This document shows, one piece after another, positions 24,124 to 36,261 of a stretch of DNA of 64,000 bases; position 1 is the first letter of the stretch; every line of letters begins with the position of its first letter. The notes beneath the pieces are model-generated. The model was not told the origin of the DNA. It made no database searches and worked only from the letters and a program-made list of their open reading frames with translations. Source of the DNA: Schistocephalus solidus. Taxonomy: Eukaryota > Platyhelminthes > Cestoda > Diphyllobothriidea > Diphyllobothriidae. The DNA is taken from contig WEDG01001010.1 in NCBI GenBank assembly GCA_017591395.1, positions 62,001 through 126,000 on the forward strand, written 5' to 3'. A program made the translations under genes and the position numbers.

Positions 24124-25624
24124 CTAAAGTGTCGAAATGAAGATAGGATGATCTTCAAATAAAATTAAGTTAGTTTTTTTTCTGACAGACCCTCGGGACA
24201 AGTAGTGCAGGAGATCTTATGTATGTGCCGACTGGTCAGTAAATCAGTCTATCAACGCCAAAAATAAAATGATGCCCCGAAGCTGTACGGACCTCTGCGT
24301 GCTGACAGCAAATATTTGGAAATTTTGATCTGGATTTATCGAAGTCGCATCCTTTAAGCAAGGAAAGTAACATGAATTATTGATAATGTGTAAATTCCAC
24401 CATAGAAGCCATTGAACTGATGACCAACGTGCTCACATTCCACATGCAAATTTTTGCCATAGGTCCCACATAAAGTCTGTCAAAGTACATAAATTTATGT
24501 TGACCTAGCTGGAATTGGGATCGGTAAATTTGCAAGCATTACCTTCTTAGTTCGGCCAGATATTTGCTTCAACAAGCTGGGCACCTGTCTTACCACCGCA
24601 TTCAGTACGGAAAAATATCCACTTAATCACTTAGTTGCAAGAAGGGAGAATGACCGACTTCTGGTTTGCATTCAACAACCCATTTGCAAAACCATAAGAT
24701 ATTCTGAGTAAGAACCAAAGGCATAATATGAAATAGGCCTGAAAAATAGACTGGTAAATGATCAGATAATACCTATTTGCACTTTTAATGCTCTGAAGCC
24801 ACTGTTATGAAGAGAAAATACTTATTCGCTTCCTTCTACGATTCTTCACAGACAGCATCATCTATTAACTATGAAATATAAAATAGGCTACCTTACACTC
24901 TAGTGTTTCATATCTTCCGCGGTAAACAAAATGCCAACGAAGTGCATATAAGTTCTTGCGTTCAGTTCCAGTTGAGTTATATTGTCATGAAAACAATGAA
25001 AATTAACCGATTTTTTAAGATTTAGGAGTGTTAGCGGACAAGGATAGATAATAAAGGAAAATACTTGAGGCACAACGCCCACAAAGTATCTGTCAAAGAC
25101 GAGAAAAGCCAGCAAAAGGGGATCATGATAAACTTTCTATATTTTTAAAAATGCAGTACTTCAGAGGACTACCCAATTTGTGATGGTGGTTTGGCGTTTT
25201 CGCTACACGAGAACGGAGATAGCACATACGGGGTGTCCTCAGAGTCTTTGGTCAGTATCAAAATTTAAGAACTGCAAATGTATCCATCCTACAGTTATGC
25301 TATAAACAACATTCCAGGGCTACAATGTTTAAGTTCTTAAAACTAACAACTGTTTTCTTAAGCTCTAGTAGATCTGTCATCTTCCGCAAAATATCATGCT
25401 TGACTATGTTTCACTCTACAAATGCATGTTTTGGTAGCTGCTAACCGATCGCACGGATAATATTTGTGACTCACATTAAATTCACGCATAGAATGAGGTT
25501 TTAGTGAGTAGATAACCGTTTTCAGATGACCCTACACAGAAATCCCTTGGCATTGGGGTAGGTGACGGGGTGGCTAAGCAAGGTGCCCACCACCGATCTG
25601 CCAAGCATGGCATACAATTCACTC
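24124..25624. other. Upstream of the first visible ETS exon, nothing recognised
   Basis: AT-rich DNA with only short chance frames. It is either a further intron of the ETS gene or intergenic. No repeat family member was identified. Confidence 0.4.
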
Positions 25625-26383
25625 CAGAAGAAGATGCGAGCACTGGAACAAAAAGTTTTTTCGGTCTGACGTTTCGGATTCTCATCCGAGCCTATCATCT
25701 GAGACGGTCTCAGAAGAGGGTAATAGAGGCACGAAGGGCGCAGTATTTAAAGGACCCAGTCGCCAGGCAACCATAGGCCTGCAATAATTAGTAGTATTCG
25801 CGCTCATCACTGGAAGGTAGTTGAAGCGAGGATTGACCGTTGGTCTGTACCCGCGTCGTTAATGGCCGCGATTTCATCGCAGTTACTGATCCTTGACATG
25901 ACGATATCTCAGACATTTGGCTCGCTGTCACTGAGACTGCTGGTCACACGCACCTTCCCCGCGTGGCTAAGTACTTAGCCCAGGCAAAATCGCAGCAGAA
26001 AATATGAAGGCGGGAGGTCATTGCGTTGGTTAATTTAATGTAGGCAGAGAATCATGACTCAAGCAGCTCGCGGCTCATGAGATTGTCACTCCTGTTCTAT
26101 GTTCGGTATTCGCTTTCGGAGCAACCTCTCAGTTTCTGGGAAGTAGTTGTTTTGTCCGCAATCACACCAGATCCGGCAAACAACTCGCCATATTTCCTAA
26201 CGTGGCAACGGGTCTTTCGGCATTATGACCTGGCGCCTGATGGTTGCCTCCGGTTCGTCTTAAACTCCGACTCCGAGTGCAGTGAGAAGGCGGCTGGCGG
26301 CTTACGAGACATTCTTTACGTACGGGAGCATTCGCCAAAAGTTGGGGTCAGCTGAAATTTGTCTCTTGTGGCGTGTACGCATG
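25625..26383 (-). mobile_element. Penelope-like element 3' end, left arm of palindrome
   Basis: About 759 bp that is the reverse complement of 26521-27279. Read on the minus strand it carries the C-terminal part of a Penelope-type polyprotein. The first recognisable residues are NFWRTLPYVKNVS (linker preceding the GIY-YIG region, judged from family knowledge), followed by sequence broken by stops. It continues into a 3' region with GACAGCGAGCC, CATTAACGACG and the hairpin CGGATGAGAATCCG followed by AAACGTCAG. The same 3' words occur at 48.77-49.1 kb. The inner 340 bp are nearly identical to the other arm, while the outer part has diverged. Confidence 0.7.
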
Positions 26384-26520
26384 TCCCACAATCGCGTAAT
26401 GGTGCTATACTGATGTGTCGAGACACATTGTAGTGAAATTTTAGACTAGGTTTCTGAATTACAATATTTTCGACGGCTGCTTAGAGTGAAGACCTACCTG
26501 CGCCACTTCATCAGCCGGTG
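26384..26520. other. Spacer of the Penelope palindrome
   Basis: A 137-bp unique stretch between the two arms. It is AT-richer than the arms, with no open frame or known motif. Confidence 0.6.
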
Positions 26521-27279
26521 CATGCGTACACGCCACAAGAGACAAATTTCAACTGACCCCAACTTTTGGCGAACGCTCCCGTACGTAAAGAATGTCTCGT
26601 AAGCCGCCAGCCGCCTTCTCACTGCACTCGGAGTCGGAGTTTAAGACGAACCGGAGGCAACCATCAGGCGCCAGGTCATAATGCCGAAAGACCCGTTGCC
26701 ACGTTAGGAAATATGGCGAGTTGTTTGCCGGATCTGGTGTGATTGCGGACAAAACAACTACTTCCCAGAAACTGAGAGGTTGCTCCGAAAGCGAATACCG
26801 AACATAGAACAGGAGTGACAATCTCATGAGCCGCGAGCTGCTTGAGTCATGATTCTCTGCCTACATTAAATTAACCAACGCAATGACCTCCCGCCTTCAT
26901 ATTTTCTGCTGCGATTTTGCCTGGGCTAAGTACTTAGCCACGCGGGGAAGGTGCGTGTGACCAGCAGTCTCAGTGACAGCGAGCCAAATGTCTGAGATAT
27001 CGTCATGTCAAGGATCAGTAACTGCGATGAAATCGCGGCCATTAACGACGCGGGTACAGACCAACGGTCAAACCTCGCTTCAAATACCTTCCAGCGATGA
27101 GCATGAATACTACTAATTATTGCAGGCATATGGTTGCCTGGTGACTGGGTCCCTTAAATACTGTGTCTCGTGTGCCTCTATTACCCTCTTCTGAGACTGC
27201 CTTAGATGATAAGCTCGGGTGAGAATCCGAAACGTCAGGCCAAAAACTTATTTTTCCAGCGATCATATCTCCCCATGAA
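26521..27279 (+). mobile_element. Penelope-like element 3' end, right arm of palindrome
   Basis: Mirror of the left arm and in plus orientation, so the two elements point away from each other. The decayed coding part begins with NFWRTLPYVKNVS near 26560. Several in-frame stops follow. The 3' region near 26960-27260 has GACAGCGAGCC, CATTAACGAC, TTAAATACTG, GAGAATCCGAAACGTCAGGC and GCTTCCTGGAACTCGCC. These words are shared with the Penelope copy at 47.9-49.1 kb. The open frames of 92 codons on each arm are antisense to the element and not genes. Confidence 0.7.
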
Positions 27280-27474
27280 CTGCTTCCTGGAACTCGCCTT
27301 TTTGCTTCTATCGGCAGTTCAGTTCAATTTCATTCCTCGCCTGCCTTTTGAATACTGTAGTACATCTGAAAAAAGAAAAAGTTTGCCAAAAATTAAAAAG
27401 AGTTATGTACGAAAGCTCCAACACGCAGTTTTTCTTTATTGTAACCTATATGTGTTTCATGTTAAATTCAGTAA

Positions 27475-27690
27475 ACCTTGGATAGTCAGCTTGCTGTATC
27501 AGAATTGGTGGATTCCATACGTTGAAGTAGGCTGGGTGGGTAACTTGACCCAAGTGTGATTAAAATCACGGCTCTCGGTGGGGCCTCGTAGCTCAGTTGG
27601 CTAGAGCTTTGGCTGTACTAAAACCTGGAATCCTTGAACGTGGTTCAGGACATTCTATATACCTATCTGTGAGAAAGTTCTCTCTTCTGA
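27475..27690 (+). repeat. tRNA-derived SINE, copy 1
   Basis: Head region with GTATCAGAATTGGTGGA and GGGTGGGTAACTTGACCC, then a tRNA-like part beginning GGGGCCTCGTAGCTCAGTTG at 27580. That part is a good A box (TAGCTCAGTTGGCTAGAGC). Its B box (GTGGTTCAGG) is decayed. The tail is pyrimidine-rich. Two related copies lie at 36.26 and 36.57 kb. Confidence 0.7.
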
Positions 27691-28269
27691 TATCCTAAAT
27701 TTTTTGCAGCTGTATAAAAGCAATCCATCTGTGGACCGCAGGCCCGATACCAAATCGGGATACCTGCAACGATCCGTTGGTTGAATTCGCTTTTACCAAT
27801 CCTATAGCAAAAGTCTACTACTAAAATCGGTATAAAACCTAATGCTGTTTGATTTTACCGTTATTCGAGCACAATCTCACTATCCCCTGCCAGACTTATC
27901 TTACTAGGGTTGAAGAACCAGATCAGGAAGATTGGAAATGGGGTCTGACAATGTGGTCGGCCAGGTATTCTTTCTCTTTTTGGCGCACCACAGATACACT
28001 GGTTGCTCATCCAACAAAATAAAACCTTTGCGCAGTTTAATGCCATCTCGAATATTTGACGTAAAACGCACTTTAAGAAGGTACCATCATAGCATTACAA
28101 AGATTGAGTCACCTCCCAAGCCACCACTCTCTAGGTTCCGTATTAGTTTGATCAGCGTAGTTTGATTACACTGAGAAAATATTCAGCATCATCAGACCCA
28201 GACTTATTCCCGGCCCTCCACATTCGGGGGGGGGGTCCGACTGAATCCTATCTGCCAGCAATAGTGAGC

Positions 28270-28560
28270 AGTGACTATGGCAGTTCGACCGTCGATTTCG
28301 ACGAGGTCCACCGTATGCTCCACACCAGGTGGTGCAGGGACGGTGACTTGCGCGTGAATTAGTTTTAAGTGATAGTAGCCTTGCGCTGCAGCTACTGCAT
28401 TCTCCCTCCTCCTCCCCCACCTGAGCCCGGTGTCAAGACAGAGTCAAGAAGACCGGAGATGGGAGAGGGCGCAGGTGGCTGGCGCGGCCGGAGCCGCCCC
28501 TGGGCGTGCCACCACACCTGACTAACAGGGCACTCAAATACCGGCTCTCACCTGCTAGGC
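28270..28560 (+). repeat. LINE 3' tail
   Basis: Contains in order GACGAGGTCCACCGTATGCT, GCAGGGACGGTGACTTGCGC, AGTGATAGTAGCCTTGCGC, a CTCC/CCCAC-rich stretch, GTCAAGAAGACCGGAGATGG and GCGCGGCCGGAGCCGCCCC. The same series is attached to the LINE coding relic on the minus strand at 42.6-43.6 kb, which identifies it as a 5'-truncated LINE insertion. It is GC-rich compared with its surroundings. Confidence 0.7.
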
Positions 28561-28839
28561 AAGGATCGACCCCTCCGCTGATAAGGAACAGTCCGTGCTC
28601 ATTTATAAATTCTATGAAGCACAGTACAACCCATTTTAGCTCGTACACAAGCGCATCAATCCATTTTGGTGACCATACGACAAACGAAAAAACAGATATG
28701 GCAAATACTTGCTTGAAGTCCCGAGTAAATGTCTGTACACAGCCCTATCGAGGGGTGTCAATCACGATTCTGGAATGAAAAGTAGTGCATCCAGTTGATG
28801 GGCAGTGGGCAGGGAGAGGGTTAGAAAGGGCAGCTCCGT

Positions 28840-29090
28840 ATCAAGAATTTTTCGACGACAATGACAGGGAAGCTGGAAGGGCCACTTCTGGCGTGCTTTC
28901 CATTAAGAGGCGGTAAAAGCATCATCTCTGGCTTAACATCATGGACTTGAATCAAAACGAGTTTAGCGTTGAGCGACGGTCTAACGGCTGAGTTACGGGC
29001 TCCACGTCCTGTCGCGTGTCCAAACATTCCTAAGCTTCTAGTTCTAACCTCTGCCTCGAATTGCATTCTTGACCTCTGGGTAGCGAGGAC
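28840..29090 (-). repeat. R1 copy, minus orientation
   Basis: The minus strand reads GCCAGAAGTGGCCCTTCCAG then CTTCCCTGTCATTGTCG, matching the R1 body at 363-400. Upstream of it is AATTCGAGGCAGAGG, matching the R1 B-box-like region. The two overlapping 60-80-codon frames here are repeat-derived. Confidence 0.5.
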
Positions 29091-29160
29091 CTATAATGCC
29101 GCACGCTCCTTGTTAATTTCAAATTACATCTATCTGCAGCGTGACGCATGCAGTCTCTAG

Positions 29161-32100
29161 ATGTCGAGAACCATAACTATTTCGTAATCGCGATCCTGAG
29201 ATATGACTAATTTTCCACGTATCAGGGGAAGTGTCACATTTACGAATTCTGCAAGTAAACTTTGCTTGACAGCGTATTTTTCCATAGATGTCACGAAGAG
29301 CCTAAGTAACATCGATCCGCGTATAAGCTACGGCTCAGAAACAAGAGGTAACTAACCAAGATCCTAACAGCCATCGAACATCTCAGTGAAGTTGTAATAA
29401 GAGCCTTTCCAAAGTATGTATTGTAAGCTAGATATATTTTTCCAGTAATTATAATGAAAAATTCAACAGGTGGTAGTGAATTCTGCACTAACTAGCCAGT
29501 GGACATAAATACAGCAACATAATTCAGACGATCGGAGTCGTAACTTTTTTACCTAAAATTTAAAAAAATAATTGTAGTTAAAGAATTCACTCCCCCGCCT
29601 TATTCGATATCGAAATTCCCTGTATATGAATTCATTCTGCAGACAGTTTTACATGGACAACAGTGGCAACAATAAGCGAGATCCGACAGAAAAAGGTTAA
29701 ATTTCGCCAGAAAAAAATCGACGCCTGAAGTGAACCGGAAGGTATACAGCGAGCAACAACATAGAAAAAGAGACAGACATAAATTCCCGTCTGAGGTGGT
29801 AGAAAAACTTCAGTTTTTTTCGGTTTAAAATTTATGCAAGTATCAATGACTTCCCCAAACATAGGATGCAGTTTTTTTACACCAGCTTTATAACTTAAAA
29901 GTTTAGTACAAGCACAACTAGAGCTCCATTAACTGCTGAATTGTGGTAAAAGTATCATGAGGACACTGGGAGACGTCAACAGCTCAATATAATTGTTAAA
30001 AATCGTCGATGCAATTGTTCTCATCTTAAATGACCAATCATGTATTCCAGTAAAGCATATATTTTAAAACGCATATAATTTTAAAAAATATACTTTAGAC
30101 CTACCAATAATTCGACTCGAATGTGTACCGTGAAATATAACCGTGCAGGTCTCAAGAAAGCGGGTTAACGTTAGACTGCCAAACTGGGAGGTGGCTATCT
30201 TCATTAGTTCTGCCACTGATCAAAATGAAAGATCTGTGTGTGCGTCTTACTGCAGTTTGGTCACGTTGAATAGCTTCTAAAATTTATATCCCAATCCATG
30301 TCACATAAGTAAAAAGAGGTCACTTTTAAGATGAGAGGAAAAAAATGCCCGCTCACACAGATTTATCTATCGAAAGGAGTATTTTGTTATACTAAAACGA
30401 TTTCCGAACTTAAAGTTCCCACTCTTAGATTCTCACACGGTGCATAAATATTAAACTACGTGATGCTTACCATCCACTTCAAAGTATGTGAAAAAATGTA
30501 CCTCACTTGAGCAAAAAGGGGAGACTTACGGTCGAAATGACGGGAGACAACTTTCCCCTAAAAACAGCCTAAGCTCTCAAGCATACATGTGCAAGTTGGA
30601 TGGGTACAGGCGAAATTCTGAAATAATTCGAGTCAGCGGAAGATCATGGAAACACTAGAGGAAATTAACTGTTTGAGCACACATGCTGCCTGGTACGCGA
30701 TTTATTTTGAAGTAAGGCGGCAGGAGGCCGTAGGTACGACCAGTGTGTGCCCACACCTGCTGGCTTAGGAACACATAGTTTAGCGTGAACAATATACCTG
30801 AATAGCAAATGTTTTCTGTTAGACTTACGAACATGATCAACGCTTCTGAGGAGGATCCGTGAATGTAACTTAGAGTTAAAGATCTCTGCTATTCACACTT
30901 TGTCAGAAGTAACCGTCGCGTCTTACAGTAATAACCAATAAACACAGCGCGCAAAAACACCGCCTTGTCCAATGAAATCCCGCAGCGCAGTTGTCCTTAG
31001 CCAACCAGATCCGAATGAAATTTAGGTGGCATCACTGGCACCATCAAAAAATGCGGGTACATTCCGAATTGAAGTCGCATTTGTGGCCTGATGTGCCCTG
31101 ATGAACTTTAATTCAACTTTATTTGTATTTACATCGCCGACCAGAGCAAGTTTCTACTAGGACTTCGCATCTGTCCCGGCCAAGTTTGGTTAGTCTTGCA
31201 TCTGTAGTCAGAGACTATCCATCGGACGAGGACCTAGGTTGTTATCCAGGCAGTTCTTTCAAGTTCTGTTTAAAAGGCTGTTGATAGTATATAAGAGGCC
31301 TCCGGCTTACAAGAAGGATGGTTGAGGTTTAGGTACCTACTCGTAATTTTATCGGCCAGAACAAATGCTGATTTAGAGACCCGAATTTTTAGGTACTCAA
31401 GGGTCCCTGAGACCCATAACTTGCGATTATCGACTAGGGTCTAAGAGCTCGCTAGACAGCCCAAGCACGGACCACGGGGAACGACTGCGGAATTCAATGG
31501 CTCTGGATGTATATCGATTGAAGGCTATTGCAAATGACCGATGAAGGCAAATATAGAGTATTAAGGCTACTTAAACTTATTTTGACCTCGAACATACCCG
31601 TCATACTTTTCGACACAAATCAAGTTTCATGTCAATTTGGAGAAATTGTCAATTGTTAGTAATTTGGGAAGTGAAATTTGAGATGCTAAGCTTAAAGTTA
31701 TCCAAAGCCCATGCCATTGTCGACTGTACAGCTGCTTCAGCGTGACTCCATAAGTAACATTCTAAAATATTGATTATCGATGCCCTTATAAATTCAAATA
31801 GATGCATTAGAAAACATGCCTAAAAATGCTTTCTTGCGCTTATTTTGCAGGTGTTAAATTTGAAGAAGTAATTTTCTATCAATTGATACATAAAAGGATA
31901 TTTTTATGCATACTTTTTACAGCATATGTTTGAACTTACAATATCATCGAAAATCAGTGTAAAATGCATACTACCTACGTAGTCATTTTTTAGCATGTAC
32001 GGTTCTTGCAGGTGACCGAAAAGCAGTACATTCCAAAGCCAACATCGTGGCGTGTTAAAAATATATTGGGCCAATGTAAAACAACGTTCATAATTTCGGT

Positions 32101-33039
32101 GATCCTTTCATGTGACCTTTCTTATAGTAAGCAGCGAAGCTTCTTTTCACAAGTAGCGTCGAGCTCTATCTTGTAAGTTATAACACTTTTTTGCTTCTAT
32201 TGTAAGCCCTTAATATCAACACAAAAATAGGAAAATAAACAAGAAAACAATAATCCAAATTAGTACTTCCAGTTATTTTATTTGCTCTCTATAATACCAT
32301 TTTATGACATGAGCCAATTAAATATTTAATCACAAAAACTGGCAAACATATCTTATGACCATCATTGATGATGACAAAGGGATGATATAAGACGCATTGC
32401 TCTCATCAAAATTCTTAGGATAAATTCTAGTTCGCAAGTTAGATGTCAATATGTTCTCCAAAATAGGCCTCATGTAACCGCCACTTTGCTGTTAGGATGG
32501 TCACAGCATTCCTACTGGTCCAAGGTCAACTATCACTGACCTTATGAAAATATTACCACCCAACTTCCAGTCACTATAAGATAATAATCGGCAGGATTCA
32601 CCTGCCACCGAGTCTATTTTTTGTCTTCACGTCTCATGCTTTGAGGTGTGCAACAAGCAGTACTAGTTGGGCGACCCAGCATCTCCAGATATTTGAGGCT
32701 CGGCTTATGTTTGGGACAGTTAAACACTTTCTCAAGAATATGGTTCATCAGCGTATTGTACAGGCGTTAGCGAAATTCGTCTTTAGTCCAAGCCAGTCCT
32801 CACCGATATGATGCATGCGACATTAAATCATAGCCATCAGTCGAGGAAAGGAATGATTTGATGATGCAAGGAAGGAAGCTGCAAACAACTGACGATAGTC
32901 TTGGCAATATGTCTCCCTCGTCTTCTATACTGAGGGTTTCCCTTCAGTGATTGCAAAATCTATGGTTACCGTGACGCGGCTCTCTCGGACTCCGTTTCTT
33001 GCTTTTATGGATTACTGGTATGCGAATTTCAGCGTGGAA
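29161..33039. other. AT-rich non-coding DNA, nothing recognised
   Basis: Nearly 4 kb with no frame over 80 codons and no repeat family I could name. Slight CpG enrichment near 30890-31030. It may be intron of an unseen transcript or intergenic. Confidence 0.45.
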
Positions 33040-33204
33040 ATTGAGATGTGGACTTCGACGAGGTCAACTGTGTCCATGTGGAGCGCAGGGAGGGTGACTT
33101 GCGCGAAATTTAATTAAAAGTGATAGTAGACTTGCGCCGCATCTACCGTACTCTTTCCTCCTCTCCCAACTTAGCCAGAGGTCTAGACAAAGTCAGAAAA
33201 ACTG

Positions 33205-33277
<73 letters not shown>

Positions 33278-33330
33278 AGGCGCATGTCACTGGTGCGGTG
33301 CGAACCCGTGCATAGCTATGCCACCACTCC
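33040..33330 (+). repeat. LINE 3' tail with expanded (GA)n inside
   Basis: Matches the 28.3-kb tail: GACTTCGACGAGGTCAACTG, GTGACTTGCGCGAAATT, AGTGATAGTAGACTTGCGC, a TCCTCC stretch and GCGCATGTCACTGGTGCGG, ending ATGCCACCACTCC. At the place where the other copy has GGAGATGGGAGAGGGCGC, this one has a long GA tract. Confidence 0.7.
33207..33273. repeat. (GA)n microsatellite
   Basis: About 33 GA units within the LINE tail. The Glu-Arg repeat frame through it is an artefact. Confidence 0.98.
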
Positions 33331-34724
33331 AGCTAGGAGCCCACTGAAGCCACATTGAGAAGAAGCCACAATGGGCCTGTCCGCCACTCCACACAAATAC
33401 ACCCTGGGCTGATTGCGAGGTCTGAGTTATCCCGTCAACTGGCAACCCACCAAACCGCGGTTTGTAGCGCAACCTGATAGATCCGGCGCCGTTGAAGTTG
33501 CTAAAGCAGGACGTGAAGGCTAAGGATTCCGCTTGGTTCCAGATAAATGACTTTGAATGCACGACCAAACTCGCACGACTGACGTGATTATTAAAATCGT
33601 TTCGTCAGCCTGAGCGAGTGTAACCCCTAAAAGAGCCTACTGAAAGTTGTTAAATGCGAGTGAAGGGAGAGCTGATGGAAAATGAGATATCACCAGCTGC
33701 ATTCAAACTTAAAGAAAATATGCCCAAACATGATAGCAAAAAGTTCAAGTGGACACCGGATAACCTGGTTATAAGAAAGTTGAAAGTTTATGCAAATTTT
33801 CGCAGGTGTAAACTAATGCTCGGAACAAGAGGCACTTCATGTGATCATATGCCTGGAAGACTATTGCCCTAAACCGACATAAAGAGAATATTCAGATTAG
33901 GCATTTCGGAATTTAATATTAGGATGACGTGAATTTTGCATGTAATTTTATTTTCATTTGACTTTCAAATGCAGCTACTGAAGCCTTCTATCAACAGCAC
34001 TTTCAGTACATTTAGAAATTAACTTGCAAGTAAACAATCCAGTGAACCTATTTTTCCAGAACCCACAAAGACAAACATTTTCATAATACGATAGTTCGTT
34101 CCTCGTGACCAAAGTTCATAGTATGTGGTCCTTGTATGCGTGGTCGTTTTCATGTACGTGTGGATGACCGATAAGGCTAATAGTGTATCTGAACATTTGG
34201 AGACCGTATAGCGAAGTAGAGTCGATGGGACTCTGTTGTCTGCAAGGCTCGGCAGTGGGTTACCGTTCTTTAATAGGCAGCTGTTCGATCAGATCAAAAT
34301 GTGATTGGAACACACTTTCACAGCGTGGATAGACTGACAGACGAGTGTTTATATGAAGCTCGTATTGCGAAAGTAAACGAAAGCGTCGACGACAAATGCG
34401 AATCGAGACGGACGTTAAAGCAGGTTTTTCGAAGACGTTGTCCCGCGGTGTGGATGAGTGTTGTCGATGCCATGGACACGCATGTGTCGACGAAGCTTGC
34501 CTGGAACATGAACGTCCGTTAACAGTGCGGAAATGTCGCAGTTTGCTGCAGCGAGGGTTTGTCGTGTTTCAACCTAATGTTCCTCTCCTGTTTCATCACT
34601 GGCTCTGTTTGATTGACATCAAAGATCCGTATTATTAGTATTCCTTTCACGATAGAGCATCACATCCGCAGACACTGTGCGAGCGTTGTCTTGGTCCTCC
34701 TTGCCGATCAATACCCGCATAATG

Positions 34725-35019
34725 GCATCAGCATGTATTCATCAGTCACGCCCAAGAAGTGACCAGTCTAACGAAGCGCAGTCCGCTTATCCATGTAAGG
34801 CCGCTGAACATTTCGGTGCTTTGTATCAGCACCTTAATTTAGCGCTAAATTAAGGTACCGCTAAATTAAGGTAATGCCTGACGTTCTCGTTCGGCATCCC
34901 GCTAAATTTCGGTGCTTTGCATCAGCATGTATTCATCAGTCACGCCCAAGAAGTGACCAGTCTAACGAAGCGGAGTCCGCTTATCCATGTAAGGCCGCTG
35001 AACATTTCGGTGCTTTGTA
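34725..35019. repeat. Direct repeat of 101 bp with 194-bp period
   Basis: 34725-34825 and 34919-35019 are identical apart from one base (GCGCAGTC against GCGGAGTC near 34778/34972). The copies begin GCATCAGCATGTATTCATCA and end TTTCGGTGCTTTGTA. The 93-bp spacer holds a perfect palindrome and ends with TTTCGGTGCTTTGC, the same words that end each copy. This suggests the remains of a tandem array with a 194-bp unit. Confidence 0.9.
34831..34856. repeat. Perfect 26-bp palindrome
   Basis: ACCTTAATTTAGC is followed directly by its reverse complement GCTAAATTAAGGT, with no loop. The right half is then repeated directly (CGCTAAATTAAGGTA at about 34859-34873). It lies in the spacer of the 194-bp repeat. 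Confidence 0.95.
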
Positions 35020-35104
35020 AAACTCGGACGACTGAAATCACGTTTTGTTACGGCAAAATACGGGAAAAGGAAACACCCCCATTTCTGGAGCCTTAAGCTA
35101 AGTT

Positions 35105-35175
35105 CAAGAAGATTAGAGTTATGGGTATGGTTAGGGTTAGGGGTACGGTGAGATGTAAGTTAAAGTTTAGGCTTA
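35105..35175. repeat. Degenerate telomere-like TTAGGG tract
   Basis: GGTATGGTTAGGGTTAGGGG contains two adjacent perfect TTAGGG units with degenerate words on both sides (GTTATGGG, AAGTTTAGGC). It is followed at 35229-35248 by a short GGGA run. Confidence 0.6.
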
Positions 35176-35599
35176 TGTCTCGATAATATATGCCCTTACT
35201 GGAATTTTGCACAAGACAGCCTGCATTCGGAGGGAGGGAGGGAGGGAGAGGTTCCCGTTCCGATGTCTTATTTTGATACTTCATCTTTAGTATGCTCCAG
35301 GAACAAAGGTGACAGAAATAATAGACTTTTCTGGCTATTTTGAAATTTTAATCCTTCTATGCGCTGTGTAAGGAGATCAAAAACCCCATGAACAGTCGGG
35401 TTGGCGTTAATGGATGGCATTTTCAGATTGGCAATTAAGCCCTGAAGAATGTCTGCAGGGATAAAAGATATAAAATCCAATCACTTCATTGAATGTGACG
35501 TTTCGGACGAATATTACGTATTTCGGTGTTGCAGGTTATCGCCATGATCCATATAGTTCGGATGGTAAACTATTTCTCGTCTGTTAGATGACTGCTGAC

Positions 35600-35937
35600 A
35601 CATTCAGGCCGCTGCTCACGCTATGGATCAATCCGAATTACGGAGAACATGAGGCTGAACCCTGCCGATGAGAGTAGTAACCTTGTTTAACCTTATTTTT
35701 CACAGTGAAAGGTGGCAACGTTACTCCATAGCATGTGACGCAGGCCCCAGCGTCATCGTGAGGTTGAAACACGATCAACATTAACCACTGCAGCCCCTGA
35801 TAGTCATCATGACTTTCAGAGTCCTTTCCAGATCGAACGTTCTTATTGGATAGACGAAAGAAGTGATGGAAACTGTTCCCGCTTTTGGCATTTTTTCGAC
35901 TAGTGCGTTGCGAAGAGCACGCCAGGTGTTCCATCAC
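35600..35937 (-). pseudogene. LINE reverse transcriptase relic
   Basis: The minus strand reads a decayed reverse transcriptase core. PPFTVKNKVKQG matches the conserved FxVxNGVKQG motif of flatworm LINE reverse transcriptases (family knowledge). After a frameshift, SSAGFSLMFSVI corresponds to the following helix. The MLIVFQPHDDAGACV stretch fits the region just before. The catalytic YxDD segment is not present, and flanking frames are broken. Truncated and inactive. Confidence 0.55.
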
Positions 35938-36261
35938 GCCTTTGGTATTCGTGTTCAGTCTCGAGAAATATTTATCGTTTCAAGCATATAATATATTGCT
36001 AACAATAGAATAGAAAACGATAGAATAGCAATAATTGTAAACTGTTCTTCCCAAACCCAGTTAATTAATAGGAGTTTTTGGTAGACGATGGTAAGGCCTG
36101 AGCACAGCAAACGTTAAAACCACCTGAACTAGGATACCCAACGGGGAACGGTGAGGTTAATTAAATTTGGGTCAAGTTACCCACCCCAAAATACCTATTT
36201 ATTAAGTGACCTGGTTGCTATCTGGTGGATTCTGGGTTAATTGTTTGGGAAATCCGGATTA

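Noticed and set aside
26077..26827. Two almost identical 92-codon frames, one on each strand, that look like a conserved duplicated gene
   Set aside because: They are antisense to the Penelope-like coding remnants in the two palindrome arms. Their similarity is due to the palindrome.
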